Source: Hydrangea macrophylla (lineage: Eukaryota > Streptophyta > Magnoliopsida > Cornales > Hydrangeaceae). From it: DNA of 64,000 nucleotides. This document shows positions 11,960 through 23,800 of this stretch, in pieces (within the stretch, counting starts at the first letter, position 1; each line of letters begins with the position of its first letter). The stretch is from the NCBI GenBank assembly GCA_033977485.1, contig CM066989.1, forward strand, positions 98,041,887-98,105,886. Reading direction: 5' to 3'. The translations under genes were made by a program, and so were the position numbers. The notes beneath the pieces are model-generated. The model saw only the letters and a program-made list of their open reading frames with translations. It searched no databases and had not been told where the DNA came from.

Positions 11960-12424
11960 AAATATTACCCTTTTTTGTGGGTGATCAGGAAAAGGGTATA
12001 TTCATTTTCAAACCACGAAAAATAATATATATGTGGCAAAAGTTTATATATGTGGTCAAAGTTTTTGTCATCTCATTAAAATGAGATTATTGAAATAACA
12101 CAATACATATTTGTTATTCACCGAAAAAAAAAACAATACATATTTGCAAAAAAAAATTCAAATATCTTCATTTTAATGAGGTGACAAGCAAGAAATCATT
12201 ACAGGAATCTAAAAATACTTAAATCATAGAGAACGTTATACGGATGTGACGGTCTTGTGAAATAATTTCTTGTTGCACACAACTTATTGTTCATTTACAA
12301 ATGAATATTTTGCTCATTAAATCTATATAATAAATTAGATCAGCCTAACCTTCAAAAATGTACGTCAGTGATTGGTTTATTGAATTTCCTCCACTTTGTT
12401 TGTTTGTCCCCCTGTTTGACTTGA

Positions 12425-12860
12425 TGGCTTTTCTCTCAAAAGTTGTTTGGCTTTTGGCGCAAGAGCTGTTGGGTTATTTAGCTTTATTTAGCTTAAGGGC
12501 TGTGACTTTTAGCTTAAGGGCTTTTTGCTTAAGGGTTGTTTGGCTTAATAATTTTTGGCTTGAGAGCGGTTCGGCTTTTAGGTGAAGGACTAATTGGCTT
12601 TAACTTAAGGACTATTTGGCTTTTGGCTTTAAGGCTGTTTGCCTTTTGACTGAGGAGTTGTTTGACTTTAGACTTAAGGGCTATTTGACTTTTAACTTTA
12701 GGGTTGTTTCGCTATTGGGTTGAACGATTATTTGGCTTTTGAGTTAAAAGTTGTTTGGCTTTGGGCTTAAGGGATGTTTTGCGTAATGGTTATTTGGCTT
12801 TTGGCTGAAGGGTTGTCTTGAGTATTGACTTGACAACTATTTGACTTTGGGCTTCGCAAT
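12425..12860. repeat. degenerate ~26-bp tandem repeat
   Basis: The sequence is a run of variants of 'ttggcttttggcttaagggctgtt'. Repeats are short, imperfect and in one orientation, with about sixteen recognisable units. The open frame at 12358-12585 is produced by the repeat. No flanking element boundary was found. Confidence 0.7.
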
Positions 12861-12989
12861 TGTGTTACGAGTGCACGCAAAGTTATTAAGTGACAAAGCA
12901 CGTGGTATTTGTTATTGGCCGAAGGCATCCATGATTAGAAATGTTCCGATAATGCAGCCCGAGTTACACCTAATAAGTAGTAAGTTTAT

Positions 12990-12990
12990 T

Positions 12991-13028
<38 letters not shown>
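12990..13028. repeat. (GA)n microsatellite
   Basis: An uninterrupted run of about 18 GA dinucleotides. Similar GA runs occur at about 16487-16519, 20811-20852, 24232-24265 and 26293-26325. Confidence 0.9.
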
Positions 13029-13029
<1 letters not shown>

Positions 13030-13259
13030 TATTCATTACAAAGATCATCCCAAATACTAACCAAAACACATTACCAGCATAATCTAGGCATTGTTTGATT
13101 CAAATACAATGTGATGAGGTTTTTAAAGTAGATTTTTTTTTTTGGGGGTCAAAGAATTTAGATTTGATTAGCAAACACTTGAAGGATTTTATATCATGTA
13201 TAGAAAGATAGAAAAAAAAAAAAAGAATCACCCATTCCAACCAAAATAGACAAATTTTA

Positions 13260-13563
13260 GGGCCTGTTTGATTGTCATTGAATGAAATAATTCTATTCAT
13301 GTTTCCGTACACAATTTTATATAAAAAGATGAAGAGCTTGAATGGTTTCATTTAGAAAACGGATGCTCGTCTCAAAAATGATGCTTGCAATCATGAATTT
13401 TGGCATTCTAGAAAAATGAAGAAATTGCCTCATAAGAAAGAAATATGGTGAAGTCTCCCATATTTGTAAATGGATTCATTCATGGCAATGGATTTTGCCT
13501 TTAACTTCTATACAAAAATTTTGAATGGAATCATTCAAATTGGAGGGACAACCAAACAGGCTC
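13260..13563. mobile_element. Tourist-like MITE with TTA duplication
   Basis: Terminal sequences gggcctgtttg and caaacaggctc are inverted, and both sides are flanked by TTA (13257-13259 and 13564-13566), the signature of PIF/Harbinger-related Tourist elements. The internal sequence has longer inverted similarity (ttgaatgaaataattc versus gaatggaatcattcaa). It contains no coding capacity and lies about 280 bp downstream of the MKK stop codon. Confidence 0.8.
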
Positions 13564-13841
13564 TTAATAAATGATAAAAGGGATAAAGAGTGAAATTTTC
13601 CATTCCATATCATCTCAACCTTTTAACCACTGCTACTATTACACCATGAACTTGAACTTGCCCTAAGGTTTTGCACTTGTAGCTTGAAATCCAAAATTTT
13701 AAAAAAATCAATGCAATAACTTTTATTGTTCAAATTTTAGGTATTTTAAAAAGACTATCTAGAAAAAATAAATAATGAATGTCAAATGAATCTAATTTAA
13801 GTCCTTAAAAAAATTCCAAAAGATTTTTTTTAAAAAAATAA

Positions 13842-14852
13842 TCAAATTAATCCATCCAAATCATAACCAACCAGCCCTTCTGTAGAACCACCACTGTTAT
13901 ACCATTTAGTCACAAAAGGGTGACTTAAAAGCTCCACCACTGTCCCTCTCTTCCTCCAATCCTTCTCCAAACACCTCCTAACAAAACTCCGAAACTCCGG
14001 CGACCCTGTCTCCGGCAACTCCGTCTTCTCCCCAAAACAAATCGCAAACATTAGTGTCGCCCAGTCCGGCTTTTGGCTGGAATTTATCAACGGAAACCGA
14101 CCCAAGTGGCACTCCAACACCACCACTCCGAGCGACCACACGTCTCCGGCAAACCCATCTAAGTCTTCCCCACTCCACCTCTCCGGATCAAACCTTTCGG
14201 GACTCATATACGCACACGTACCCATGTACATATCACTCGCCTCGAGTACCGTGCTAGCGACAACTCGACTGACCCCGAAATCTGCAATCTTTACCTCTCC
14301 TTCGCTATTAATCAATAAATTTGATGGTTTTATGTCTCTATGCACTACCTTCATGCCATGTAAATAGTTTAGTCCTTCCAAAACACGACGAGCCACGCCA
14401 GAGATTATCTTTTCAGGTAATCTCCGGCGTACACGTAAAAGATCACAGAGTGATCCTACTTCCATGTACTCCATGACAAAGCAGAGATCACTCCCACAAC
14501 CGTTGATATTTGAAAACCCATTGTCAAAAACTCCGTAACACCGCACGATGAACTGAGAATGGACCCGTTTGAGGATCTCCGCCTCCCGGGAAGCCTGTGA
14601 TCGAATGTCAAAACCGAGGACTTTCAATGCGTAAATCGAGGATGTTTTCCGGTGACGGACTTTATAAACTGTGCCGCCACTTCCACGGCCAAGAACCGCC
14701 ACTTTCTCGAGGTCGGAGAGGCTGTGGATGCCATGACAGTCTGTACACGTTAGTGACAATGGAGACCGGTGAGAGAAATCAATTGCTAGAATTGGAGGTG
14801 GTAGAGAGAGCCTCAATGCTTGCCGTTGCCTTCTCTCTATAACCAGCGTCAT
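13842..14852 (-). CDS. MAP kinase kinase, group D (MKK7/MKK9-type)
   Basis: This single-exon gene encodes 336 residues, the usual size for intronless plant group D MAPKKs. These dual-specificity kinases phosphorylate MPKs in stress, ethylene and senescence signalling. I start it at MTLVIERR because upstream in-frame sequence is low-complexity, and because this start puts the MAPK-docking motif RRQRQALRLSL at residues 7-17, as in relatives. Seen in order: glycine loop GRGSGGTV (55-62), ATP lysine K77, alphaC Glu E90, HRDIKPSN (171-178) with catalytic D173, DFG (191-193), and a plant-type S-x5-S activation site at S200/S206 just before GTCAYMSPERF (211-221). All catalytic residues are intact. 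The exact orthologue (MKK7, 8 or 9) cannot be decided by eye. Confidence 0.95.
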   Translation of the reverse strand: MTLVIERRQRQALRLSLPPPILAIDFSHRSPLSLTCTDCHGIHSLSDLEKVAVLGRGSGGTVYKVRHRKTSSIYALKVLGFDIRSQASREAEILKRVHSQFIVRCYGVFDNGFSNINGCGSDLCFVMEYMEVGSLCDLLRVRRRLPEKIISGVARRVLEGLNYLHGMKVVHRDIKPSNLLINSEGEVKIADFGVSRVVASTVLEASDMYMGTCAYMSPERFDPERWSGEDLDGFAGDVWSLGVVVLECHLGRFPLINSSQKPDWATLMFAICFGEKTELPETGSPEFRSFVRRCLEKDWRKRGTVVELLSHPFVTKWYNSGGSTEGLVGYDLDGLI

Positions 14853-15161
14853 TGACACACATACACACACAAACACTAGCCCTATATATACATCTCTCTC
14901 TAAATAAGTTGCATGCGAGAGGGGAAGGGGCCCACGAGTTTCTTGGGTTTTGACACTAGTTGAGTGACAAATGGCAGTGATGATCCCATAATTCACGGGC
15001 GGGTGAGAGTTTTCCTCAGGTAGGTTTCACTGTGACCTTGCAAATTGCCACCTGTCTCTCTTCACATTTCTTCAAATTTCATGGCTAGTCTTAAAACAAG
15101 TGCACGATCATCAAAACGTGCTGTAACACACTGGGATATATAATTGTGTTTATACAATGTT
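14853..15161. promoter_or_regulatory. upstream region of the MKK gene
   Basis: Reading on the minus strand, this is the presumed 5' untranslated region and proximal promoter. It contains a CA/GT-rich stretch next to the start codon (about 14855-14875) and a tatatata-like sequence near 14884. No specific operator can be assigned. The retroposon insertion at 15162-15562 limits the intact upstream sequence to about 300 bp before foreign DNA begins. Confidence 0.3.
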
Positions 15162-15562
15162 TATTTATTTTTCGGCAACGGGGACAAATCCTCCGATCAG
15201 TCCTCCGCGACTTCGGGATCAGTATCTATTGTCGTTTTTATCGAAGTAAAACATGGACAAACCTCGGGCACGTACACCTACCCCACAACACACACACACA
15301 CACACACACACACACCAAGAAAATTAGGGAGACAAGCTAGCAGTAAAATTTGAACCCACACTAAATTGGACATTGTCCATCTTGTCTCTAACTAGCTTGT
15401 ACGACTCCCGGGGGGTTTCGAACCCCTGACCTATCTTAGGGAAGCCAAAGGCCCTAGCCATATCTCTTGTATTTACCCATATGAAGTCTCAAACCCAAGA
15501 CCAAGGGGGTAGAATACCCCTTGTCTTGGTCCGCCTACCACTGGCTACAGGGGATTTGGTTA
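15162..15562 (-). mobile_element. tRNA-derived SINE-like retroposon with 15-bp TSD
   Basis: The insertion is flanked by perfect 15-bp repeats, tgtttatacaatgtt, at 15147-15161 and 15563-15577. On the minus strand it starts with an A-box-like tagccagtggtagg near 15545. A canonical B-box-like ggttcgaaacc follows near 15425, and the far end is A/T-rich. The body includes a (CA)n run at 15290-15314. The spacing between the two boxes is longer than in a tRNA, so this is a derived retroposon and not a tRNA gene. Confidence 0.7.
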
Positions 15563-15577
15563 TGTTTATACAATGTT

Positions 15578-16105
15578 ATAAAGTCGTACTATGATCTTGT
15601 TCATCTGATCATTGGACTGCCACAAATTTGACCCAAAAAAAGACCGATAAAAGATGCAATCTGCCAAAAACCCATAATGTAGGATATAATTCAACAGCTT
15701 AGGGATGTGTCGGCGGGATCTGCAAGTCCAGAGTTCTCGGATCACAGTCCGAAATGGAAGGCAACGATTTTCAGTTTTAACTTGGGATAAAGTGTTAATT
15801 AATAAATGGAAATTGTAGAATTATTTATAGTCCCCTTACTTAACAAAGTGACAAGTAATCCGTGTTCATTTAATATAAAATATAAATAATACGATACTTC
15901 TCAAATTTGAATTCCACTATAACAATTTCCACTGCATGCAATGATCAATGTGGTACAACTGACAAAGCATCTAAAGTCCAAATATGGTAGACAAATTTGA
16001 GAAGCATTAGAACTTCATGCTCTTTGAATACAAGGTTACTCTACTAAGAAGACTATATAATCACGCCCACGCACACACAGACACTTTTTACACACATATA
16101 TATAT
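15578..16105. other. intergenic, no gene recognised
   Basis: AT-rich sequence between the retroposon and the next MITE. I see no coding region, RNA gene or bounded element. Confidence 0.4.
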
Positions 16106-16288
16106 ACAGAACACTTCTAGTAAGGACGCTCTTATTTTATTAAGTTAAGGACTTCTGTCTCTGCCGTTAGATCAAGTTTTCATTAAGGGTACTGTTGTCA
16201 TTTCATTCTTTAAAATGATGATCTAACGGCTGAAAACAGAAGTCCTTAACTTAATAAAGTAAGAACGTCCTTACTAGAAGTGTTCTGT
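16106..16288. mobile_element. 183-bp MITE with long inverted repeats
   Basis: Arms acagaacacttctagtaagg and ccttactagaagtgttctgt are perfect inverted copies at the two ends. Similarity continues inward through ttaagttaaggacttctg and cagaagtccttaactt. It sits within a TA-rich tract, so a TA duplication is compatible but cannot be separated from the surrounding (TA)n. Confidence 0.85.
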
Positions 16289-16319
16289 ATATATATATAT
16301 ATATATATCAACAATGCTA

Positions 16320-16457
16320 GGGGCACAACTCAATCTTACAACCACCGTCACAACTATCTCTCTCTCCCAATTGGCATTGTAGGGTCCGATTAGTTTTATT
16401 AGACCCATTGTGCCACCCAAGAGAGAGATAGTGATAGTTGAGATTGGATTGTGCCCC
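16320..16457. mobile_element. MITE, GGGGCACAA family, copy 2
   Basis: Left ggggcacaactcaatctta and right inverted 'gagattggattgtgcccc' terminate the element. The inner tatctctctctc and cccaagagagagata arms match those of copy 1 at 11803-11959. The two copies differ in the loop but share termini, so they are the same non-autonomous family. Confidence 0.75.
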
Positions 16458-16471
16458 CAAACAATACTCTC

Positions 16472-16521
<50 letters not shown>

Positions 16522-16867
16522 AATTCAAAGGAAAAAGTCGGCAATCCCACACAACAGCCTATCTTTGACATCCCAGTAATACACGGTGTATTTCATAGAT
16601 TCTTAGACATATGCTTGTGCATGCACATACATAATAATGGACGGCAATACCAAGCAATAGCTCATCCACAGTTAGTTAATCAAATGCATATTTGTGTGAA
16701 TATAATATGGGTATCCATAAACAAATACATGAGAGAGAATATGAGCAGACTTCTTATTTAGTAGAAGCTGAGACATAAACAAGCAACACTTCCCCAAGAA
16801 TAATGTTGCTTTTATTATACAACAGTAACAAGACTTAACATAACCATTTAGCCTATTTTGAAAGGAC

Positions 16868-17288
16868 TAGGGGTAATTACGAGCCGAGGGCTCGACTCGT
16901 TTAATAAATGAGCTAAGGTCACACACACAAGCTCAACTCAATATAAGTACAGAACATGTTTAAATAAAGCTCATAAATAGACGTGTGAAAAAACGAGCAA
17001 ACAAACTTGTCAAGGGCTTGTACATATCTACTATAGAACTATGAAATTTTTAGAGGATACATGAGCTCTACCCGTCATACGAGTCAAGGTTAAGCCGATT
17101 ATAGTTTATACGGGCCAAGCTCAAGCTTGAATTTTGGGTTCGTTTAATAAGAAAACCAGGCTCAAGCATACATGAGACCATCTAGGGCTTGACTCGTTTA
17201 ATAAACAAGCCAAACTCAAGTCTGGATTTCAGGCTTGTTTAATAAACATAAACATACATGAGCTCCGCTCGACTCGTTCACACCTCTA
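16868..17288. mobile_element. non-autonomous element of the 'gagctcgactcgttta' type
   Basis: The ends taggggtaattacgagccga and ctcgactcgttcacacctcta are imperfect inverted repeats. The interior repeats ctcgactcgtttaataaa, aagctcaa and related phrases many times in both orientations. This pattern is familiar from dispersed non-autonomous plant elements. Flanking 8-bp sequences do not match, so no duplication can be shown. Confidence 0.6.
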
Positions 17289-17886
17289 CATCGTAGCATA
17301 CACGTATCTAACATGCTTCTTGGAGAAGTGTCGGATACATCCCATACGCTTATGGGGTGTTTGACACGGGAACTCCAATGTATTAAGAAGCGTCCATGTA
17401 ACATAGTTGTAAACCGAATTTGCTTATTGATTTTGCACAAAATAAGAAATCAAACAGAGTCAGAGAGAGAGATCAAATCGTACGCCTCCCAATCCTCACC
17501 CCAAACCGCAAAATCAAAGTATGTACAAACTTAAAAGGCAAAAATTATAGAAAAAAAAATGTCTGTAAGAATCACTACAAAAATATAGGAATATATATAA
17601 AACCATCTTTAATCTCAATTGGAACAGAATTGGACACCTTAGAGCAGCACTAAGCCTGTTGGGTCCATACCTCATAGAACTTTGCACCAAAAATGGTGGA
17701 CATGGCAGAACCATGGGTTCCCCCTATTTGTGCAAAACAAAGCCAGGCTGAAAGGGTACAAAAGTTATTACTGCTCTTCAATCAATCAAGATAATAAGAT
17801 TATAATGAAGACACAGATTATATCTAATCTCCTCCTGGGATTTACCTATGTAAAACATTGATATACACTACGTAATGGACCAGAAG

Positions 17887-20804
17887 TCAAACCTTTTCAT
17901 TTTCCGAAGTAAGAAGCCCCATCTGTTCTGTTAGCTGATCCATATGCTGTGATTTGTTCCAACCATTCTCCGATGGCTTCGCTTCACTTCCTCCGGTGGG
18001 ACCTTCCACAGAAGCTGAGTCCATCGGTTCGGTCTCCACAGGTTCTGCAAGAAACTGTTCCCAGAAAGGATCGCTTATGCTTGGAAGGCTTTGCATCTCA
18101 TCTAATAATGAATCATCCCATTCGATCTCAGCGTCGGGAGAGAAGCCATCAACGCCAAGTGGGTTCGATTCCATGAACCCACCATTTTCTACTTCGGGCA
18201 CCAATCCTAGTAAGGTCTCGGGTATAGATAAATCAGTTGGGGGAAGATTAACAGAGGACAGGTCTTCTGGTCCCACCAGTGTGTTCATAGTTGAAAATGG
18301 AGCACTTGTAACAATTTCAGATACAGCGGCCAAAGGTGGCGGGACAACCTCCTGAAGTGTAACTCCGGAGACACGGCTCAAAGAACTCCCATGATCCAAG
18401 CCATCGGACGGAGGCGATGAAACATCACCAATCAGAAAAGAATCGGGAGTGTTGAAGGAATCCAGTTTCACGATCTGCCTGAGCACGGCTTTCGCAGCCT
18501 CATTCATCAACGGCTGGTACTTAACGATCTGACCATCACCGGGGCTCACGGAATGAGCATCCGAAATATTATCTTCCTGCTTAAGCCGACGCTTTTTGTT
18601 ACCTTCAGTTATACGTCTATTACTCTCGTTTTGTTGCTGAACAAACTGAGCTAAAAAGCCGGGGCTATGCACAGCCTTGGCCAGGAATGACATCATCTGT
18701 TGTTGCCTCTGCTCCATACCCTGAAGGCGTTGGACCATGGTTTGGAGTTGATTATCCGTAGTCTGTTGTTGCTGCCTTAGCCTTACAAGCTCCTGCATAA
18801 GTACGTTTTTGTCTCTCTTTAACCTCTCTACCTCTTCCTCGAGCCCAAATTTACCCACCTCGACACAAGCACTGACTGATGAACTCTGTCCATGAGGTGG
18901 TTGCTGATGTGGTGGATGATTATGTCCGTGGACAGGTTTTCTGCGAGTAATGTTTTTGAGTAGTTGCTTCTGACCTCTTAGGAATCCCTCATTTGCAAAC
19001 TCCCAACGGTCTGGATCAACCTTCCTAAACCCCTGTTTGGCAGCCAAGGGGAAGAAACATAGAGAAGGGAACAAGCTCAAAAAATGAAAATACAATTTTA
19101 ATCAGCAGATACAACAGATATTCAAGGATTAGTCACAATGGAGAAAAAAAAAAGGACAAAAAATAACAATAATACTGGTAAACCACATTTCATCAATGTC
19201 TTGTTCTAAATGATATTGTCTACAGCCTGTATGGGGAGATGCCCCTTGTTGGCACTCTTTTAGCAAAATGTTTACTTATCGATGGAAAAAAATAAAACCT
19301 ACCTCTAACACACATGCCAATATAAGTAGGCATTAGTTGATATTAATACGTTAGCATGAGATGAGACTATAGACAATCTAAAAAAGACATGATTCATGAT
19401 TGCATCTAATTAAATAAAAAGCCATAAAAAGTATCCCAAAATGAAATAGATCCAAACAGAAAATGAACGCTTAGACCATAAGGTCCATAACCAACCTTAA
19501 AACAATTCACCTGGAAAGCCACTTAACGGTATAGTCAAAACATACCTTTTGTGAGTGAGTACTAAGTGAAAAAGAGACATGACAATAAGATCCTTCTAGA
19601 AAAGCCAATAAAAGCAAAGGACATTTAGCACCCTCACTCACATTGCAAAATCGATCTGTTTCTTTCACAATGCTAAAACTCATAAACTGTAGTAGTAAAC
19701 CATGTCCCCTGTCCCAAATGAGAGGGAAAACGAAAGAAGAGGACAGACAACAGTGATCCCCACTTTAATCTTATCTTCTTTCCATTTAAGGGTGCAATCG
19801 AAGGGAACAAATCAATATAATAATATAAGCGTAATCGAAACGCACCTAAACTAGAAATCCTTTCTTTACTAGCCTATCATAGTCCCAACAAATTCTATTG
19901 GCACAAAGTTCAAATTGTCCAATACATATCAGACTTCCGCTCAATATGTGAAAAGTGAAAACCTCGATGATAGAACAAAACCGAGGACAAGTACACATTT
20001 TCCATAGACTTCAGTGAATTAGAGTCAAAATCTCACATAACCCTCCTTACTAGACATCATGCAACAATTGTACTTCTTAAGAGAACTCAACAGGTAATTT
20101 CGTAGAAGATCTTCGGAAGGCCTAGGGGTCTTAACTCCTTCACATAAGCGGATAAGACTTCAGTAAAGTTGCTTCAGTACATTTCGTTAGGTTCCTCTCA
20201 CATATATGCACAATTTCCAAAGGGATTTAATTTTGGCACTCCAAAAGTTACCATTGGCACTCCGTAGTACCACATCCAGTGCATTTAGTACCATGCAGTC
20301 AATGCACTGCATGGAGTACCAATGGTAACTTTTGGAGTGCCAAAATCAATTCCCTTTCCAAAAAAAACTGTTTTACAAAAATACAATCTTAAAAAAACAG
20401 TTTTTAACTGTGTGAGGAACCTAATGAAATGTACTAAAGCAACTTCACTAAAGTCTTGTCCCACATAAGCATACCCGTTCAGCTTAGTGACTCGAGCAAC
20501 AATCAAGGCATTAACCACATGATCAATTCCCAATTGCAGGCTACCACACATCATTCTTCATCACCCATCTTAATCCCAGGTGGACTTTTCAACCTATCAT
20601 ACGGAGAGAGACTATTTCACGTAAGGAATCACGAGTATCTAACATATTCATACCTAAAGATTTTCCACAAAGTGATGGTACATAACTACAAATCTTTACA
20701 TCTAAGTCGATCTAATTTTTTTATAAAAAAAACACCCATAGAAAGGAGCACATGAAGTTAGGCATAAATCCCACATCTCATCAACATTCTAAGATCTATA
20801 ACTT

Positions 20805-20855
<51 letters not shown>

Positions 20856-23800
20856 GAAAACAAGGACAACACCATAGTCCATTACGACATATATAATGGA
20901 CAAAACGACTAGAGAGAGAGAAGCCAAAACAAGGACAACACCATAGTCCATTCTGACATATATCATGGACAAAACGACTAGATAGGAACTGAGAACCATA
21001 TCCTCCACAAGATAGAGGACTACCAAAAGCCTAGAGAAGGTGGAAAAGCACATAGGCAGCAAGAAACAAGACTATACTCTGCTCACTAGAGACTTCCATC
21101 CATGAGAACTTTTTTGAACTTAGCACCTATCCATTTCTCTATTTGAAACCAATACACTAATAGCAATAATCATAATTTTCACTAAGCCTCCTCCTGCACC
21201 CGAATCTCACTGCCAAGTCCTCTTCAAAATGATTATCTAAATACTAGCCTCCTTCACCTGAAATAACAACGAGAGGTTCCCATTCTCTTGCCCACTGTAA
21301 CGTAATCTCATCAAACGTACTCCAAACGTGAAATCTGGTTCCTCTCTTATTAGAAAATTAACAAGAAAAACCTAAGCTTGTACCCAGAAAATATACGCTT
21401 GCAGCATTCAAGATCAACCGAGCTTCAAATCCAACCTCATAGTATTTGCTGCTAACTTCCTCACGAACCATCACGCAGAATACAGATTTGAATGAACGTA
21501 GAATGACAGCAACGAAAGAACCAAACTGAGTTCAGAGAAACAGTAGTAAGGGGTATAGCAACGAGGAAGAAAAATCAGAACATACCATTTGTGAATGACA
21601 AAGTATATATCATATATAATTCATGAACGAGAGGTAGCAAAAGTTCACTTAAAACTTTTTTAAGCACTAAACAAGGCCAATCAGGTGGAATCTTTACAGA
21701 AAGTGCAATAAATACCAAATACCAGCCTGCCACCTCATATAACCAAATAAGGGACAGTGAAAGATAGACAAGACTTGTGAATAGTCCAACTAACACTCAT
21801 TTACACAATTAATAACAAAGCATATTAGAGATGCTCAACAAACATACATATCCCTAGCAAAACCAAAACAGGTAAATATAGTGCTAGTACAATGTGAATG
21901 AGGATGACATACCAGTGATCCAAAATATCTTCTAATTCAATCAAATAAGACTAAAACTTGATAACATATTAAACAAGAGAGAAAAATTGGTGGGCAGAAT
22001 AAAATTAGAATCAGTCAAATGAAAAACAAAAATGCTTATTTATAGATCACCATAAATCAGCTCAACTGATAAGTTTTTGGAATTTTGGTAGACAATTTTT
22101 AGCAAAAAAATCCAAGCTGGGGAAACGTATCTACATCCAACATTCAGCCTTTCAGAATTTCCCATATCTAATTATCAACCAGAAGAACTGGAAACTAGTC
22201 ACAACTTTTTGTAACCCAGCATGATTTCAGTTAAAAGTGCACCAGAAGCTATCTCACCCATAGTAGGTAAATAACATCATGCCCTTTTGTGACCTAGCAT
22301 GAAATTTCAGTTGAAATTCCTCTTTTCAACTAAGTTTAAATAACAATAACAGCACCAAAACAGAAGAAGGAAAAAGAACTGCTTTAACTACTCTCAAGAG
22401 ATGCTAAATCTACTGCCTGTTTTGTAAAAGATGTCCTCTATCTACCATTTTGTTCACATCAATATTGTACCCAAGACAGAAACTATAACTTAGCTCCACT
22501 GATTTAGACTACCCAGATTGAAATCCAACCATTCAAAATTTCAAATTATTCACTTCACTTAGCTTTTCTTAGTAGCCAAACAGATCATCAGTTTCTACAG
22601 AGTGAAATCCATATTTTAAGTAGAAACCCTACAATTCAATTAATAAATTTATTCATTTCACTTACCTTTATTACGAACCCACTAGGTAGAACTCACTCTT
22701 GAAAACCGGCTTACAAGAGGAGGGTCCGAAGGTGCCTAGTAGGCATACTGCTTAGGAGTTAATAAACCACCAACCAATCTCCTAATTAGTTAATGTGGGA
22801 CAGGATTCTAACAATACGCTGCGCTACGGCGACCCATCTTCCCAGCTATGTGACTTCTTGAATCCCACCTCGGGTAGCAACCCTCCCCAGGTCACTCTGT
22901 CCGCAACACGATCACGGAATTGCATCCCACGCTAAGAATGTGGTGCCTGCTTTGGTACTATTTGTCACGAACCCACTAGGTAAAACTCACCCTCGAAAAC
23001 CGGCTTACAAGGGGAGGGTGTCACCCAATCCCATAATAAGTCGATGTGGGACAGGATTCTAACAATTTCTGGTTAACCAAAGAGATCATCAGTTCCTGCA
23101 GAATGAAACAGCACTATTTGAAGTAGAAACCCTATGATTCAAATTATTCATTTCCCTCACCATTTATTTACCAAACAGATCACCAGCATCTACCTAGGTA
23201 GCCCCGGTTCGGGTGCGGGGATTCGGGTAGCTACGGGAATGCGGGTGTGAGGGATTCGCCAATTTTCCAAAAGTAAGGTTGCAGGTGCTGCGGGAGTACT
23301 TGGACAAAATATTAAAAACATATTTTTATATAATAGTATATACAAATAATTTTATAACGATTAGTGCATTACTGGATACCTAGACAATTGCTATTATTAT
23401 ATTCTATTATTTCTCTTTTAAACTCCCAAAGTTTTCAAAATTGTATGAAGAACTTGTGATTTTTTTTCAAAAGAATGCTACAAAGCAGCCCCAGCCATAT
23501 ACCCAAAGAACTCAAAGAATCCACGGCACACCCAGTACCGGTGCTCACTAAGTGTGGGTGGGGGGGGGGGACTTTTCGAAGAGTCCGTGCATCATAGGTA
23601 TCTACACAGTGAAAGAGCACTATCCTGATTTGAAGTTGAAACCCTACTACAGATCACTACAGAGTGAAATTGCACTATAGCCCTAATTTCAACACAACGT
23701 CACAAAAATTAACACCCACGTCCACAAATTCAAGAACATGACAAAACATCTTCACTAACTGTGAATTAAGTAATAGAAATTCAATGAACGAAAGAATGTG

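Noticed and set aside
11734..12084. 116-codon plus-strand frame
   Set aside because: It runs straight through the MITE at 11803-11959 and has no recognisable domain.
14054..14842. Plus-strand frames opposite the MKK gene
   Set aside because: They are shadows of the kinase coding sequence on the other strand.
15410..15560. Functional tRNA gene suggested by the ggttcgaaacc B box
   Set aside because: The A-box-like sequence is over 100 bp away and no cloverleaf can be drawn; the 15-bp duplication shows a retroposon instead.
17949..18355. Plus-strand frames opposite HSF exon 2
   Set aside because: They are antisense shadows of the well-supported HSF coding exon.
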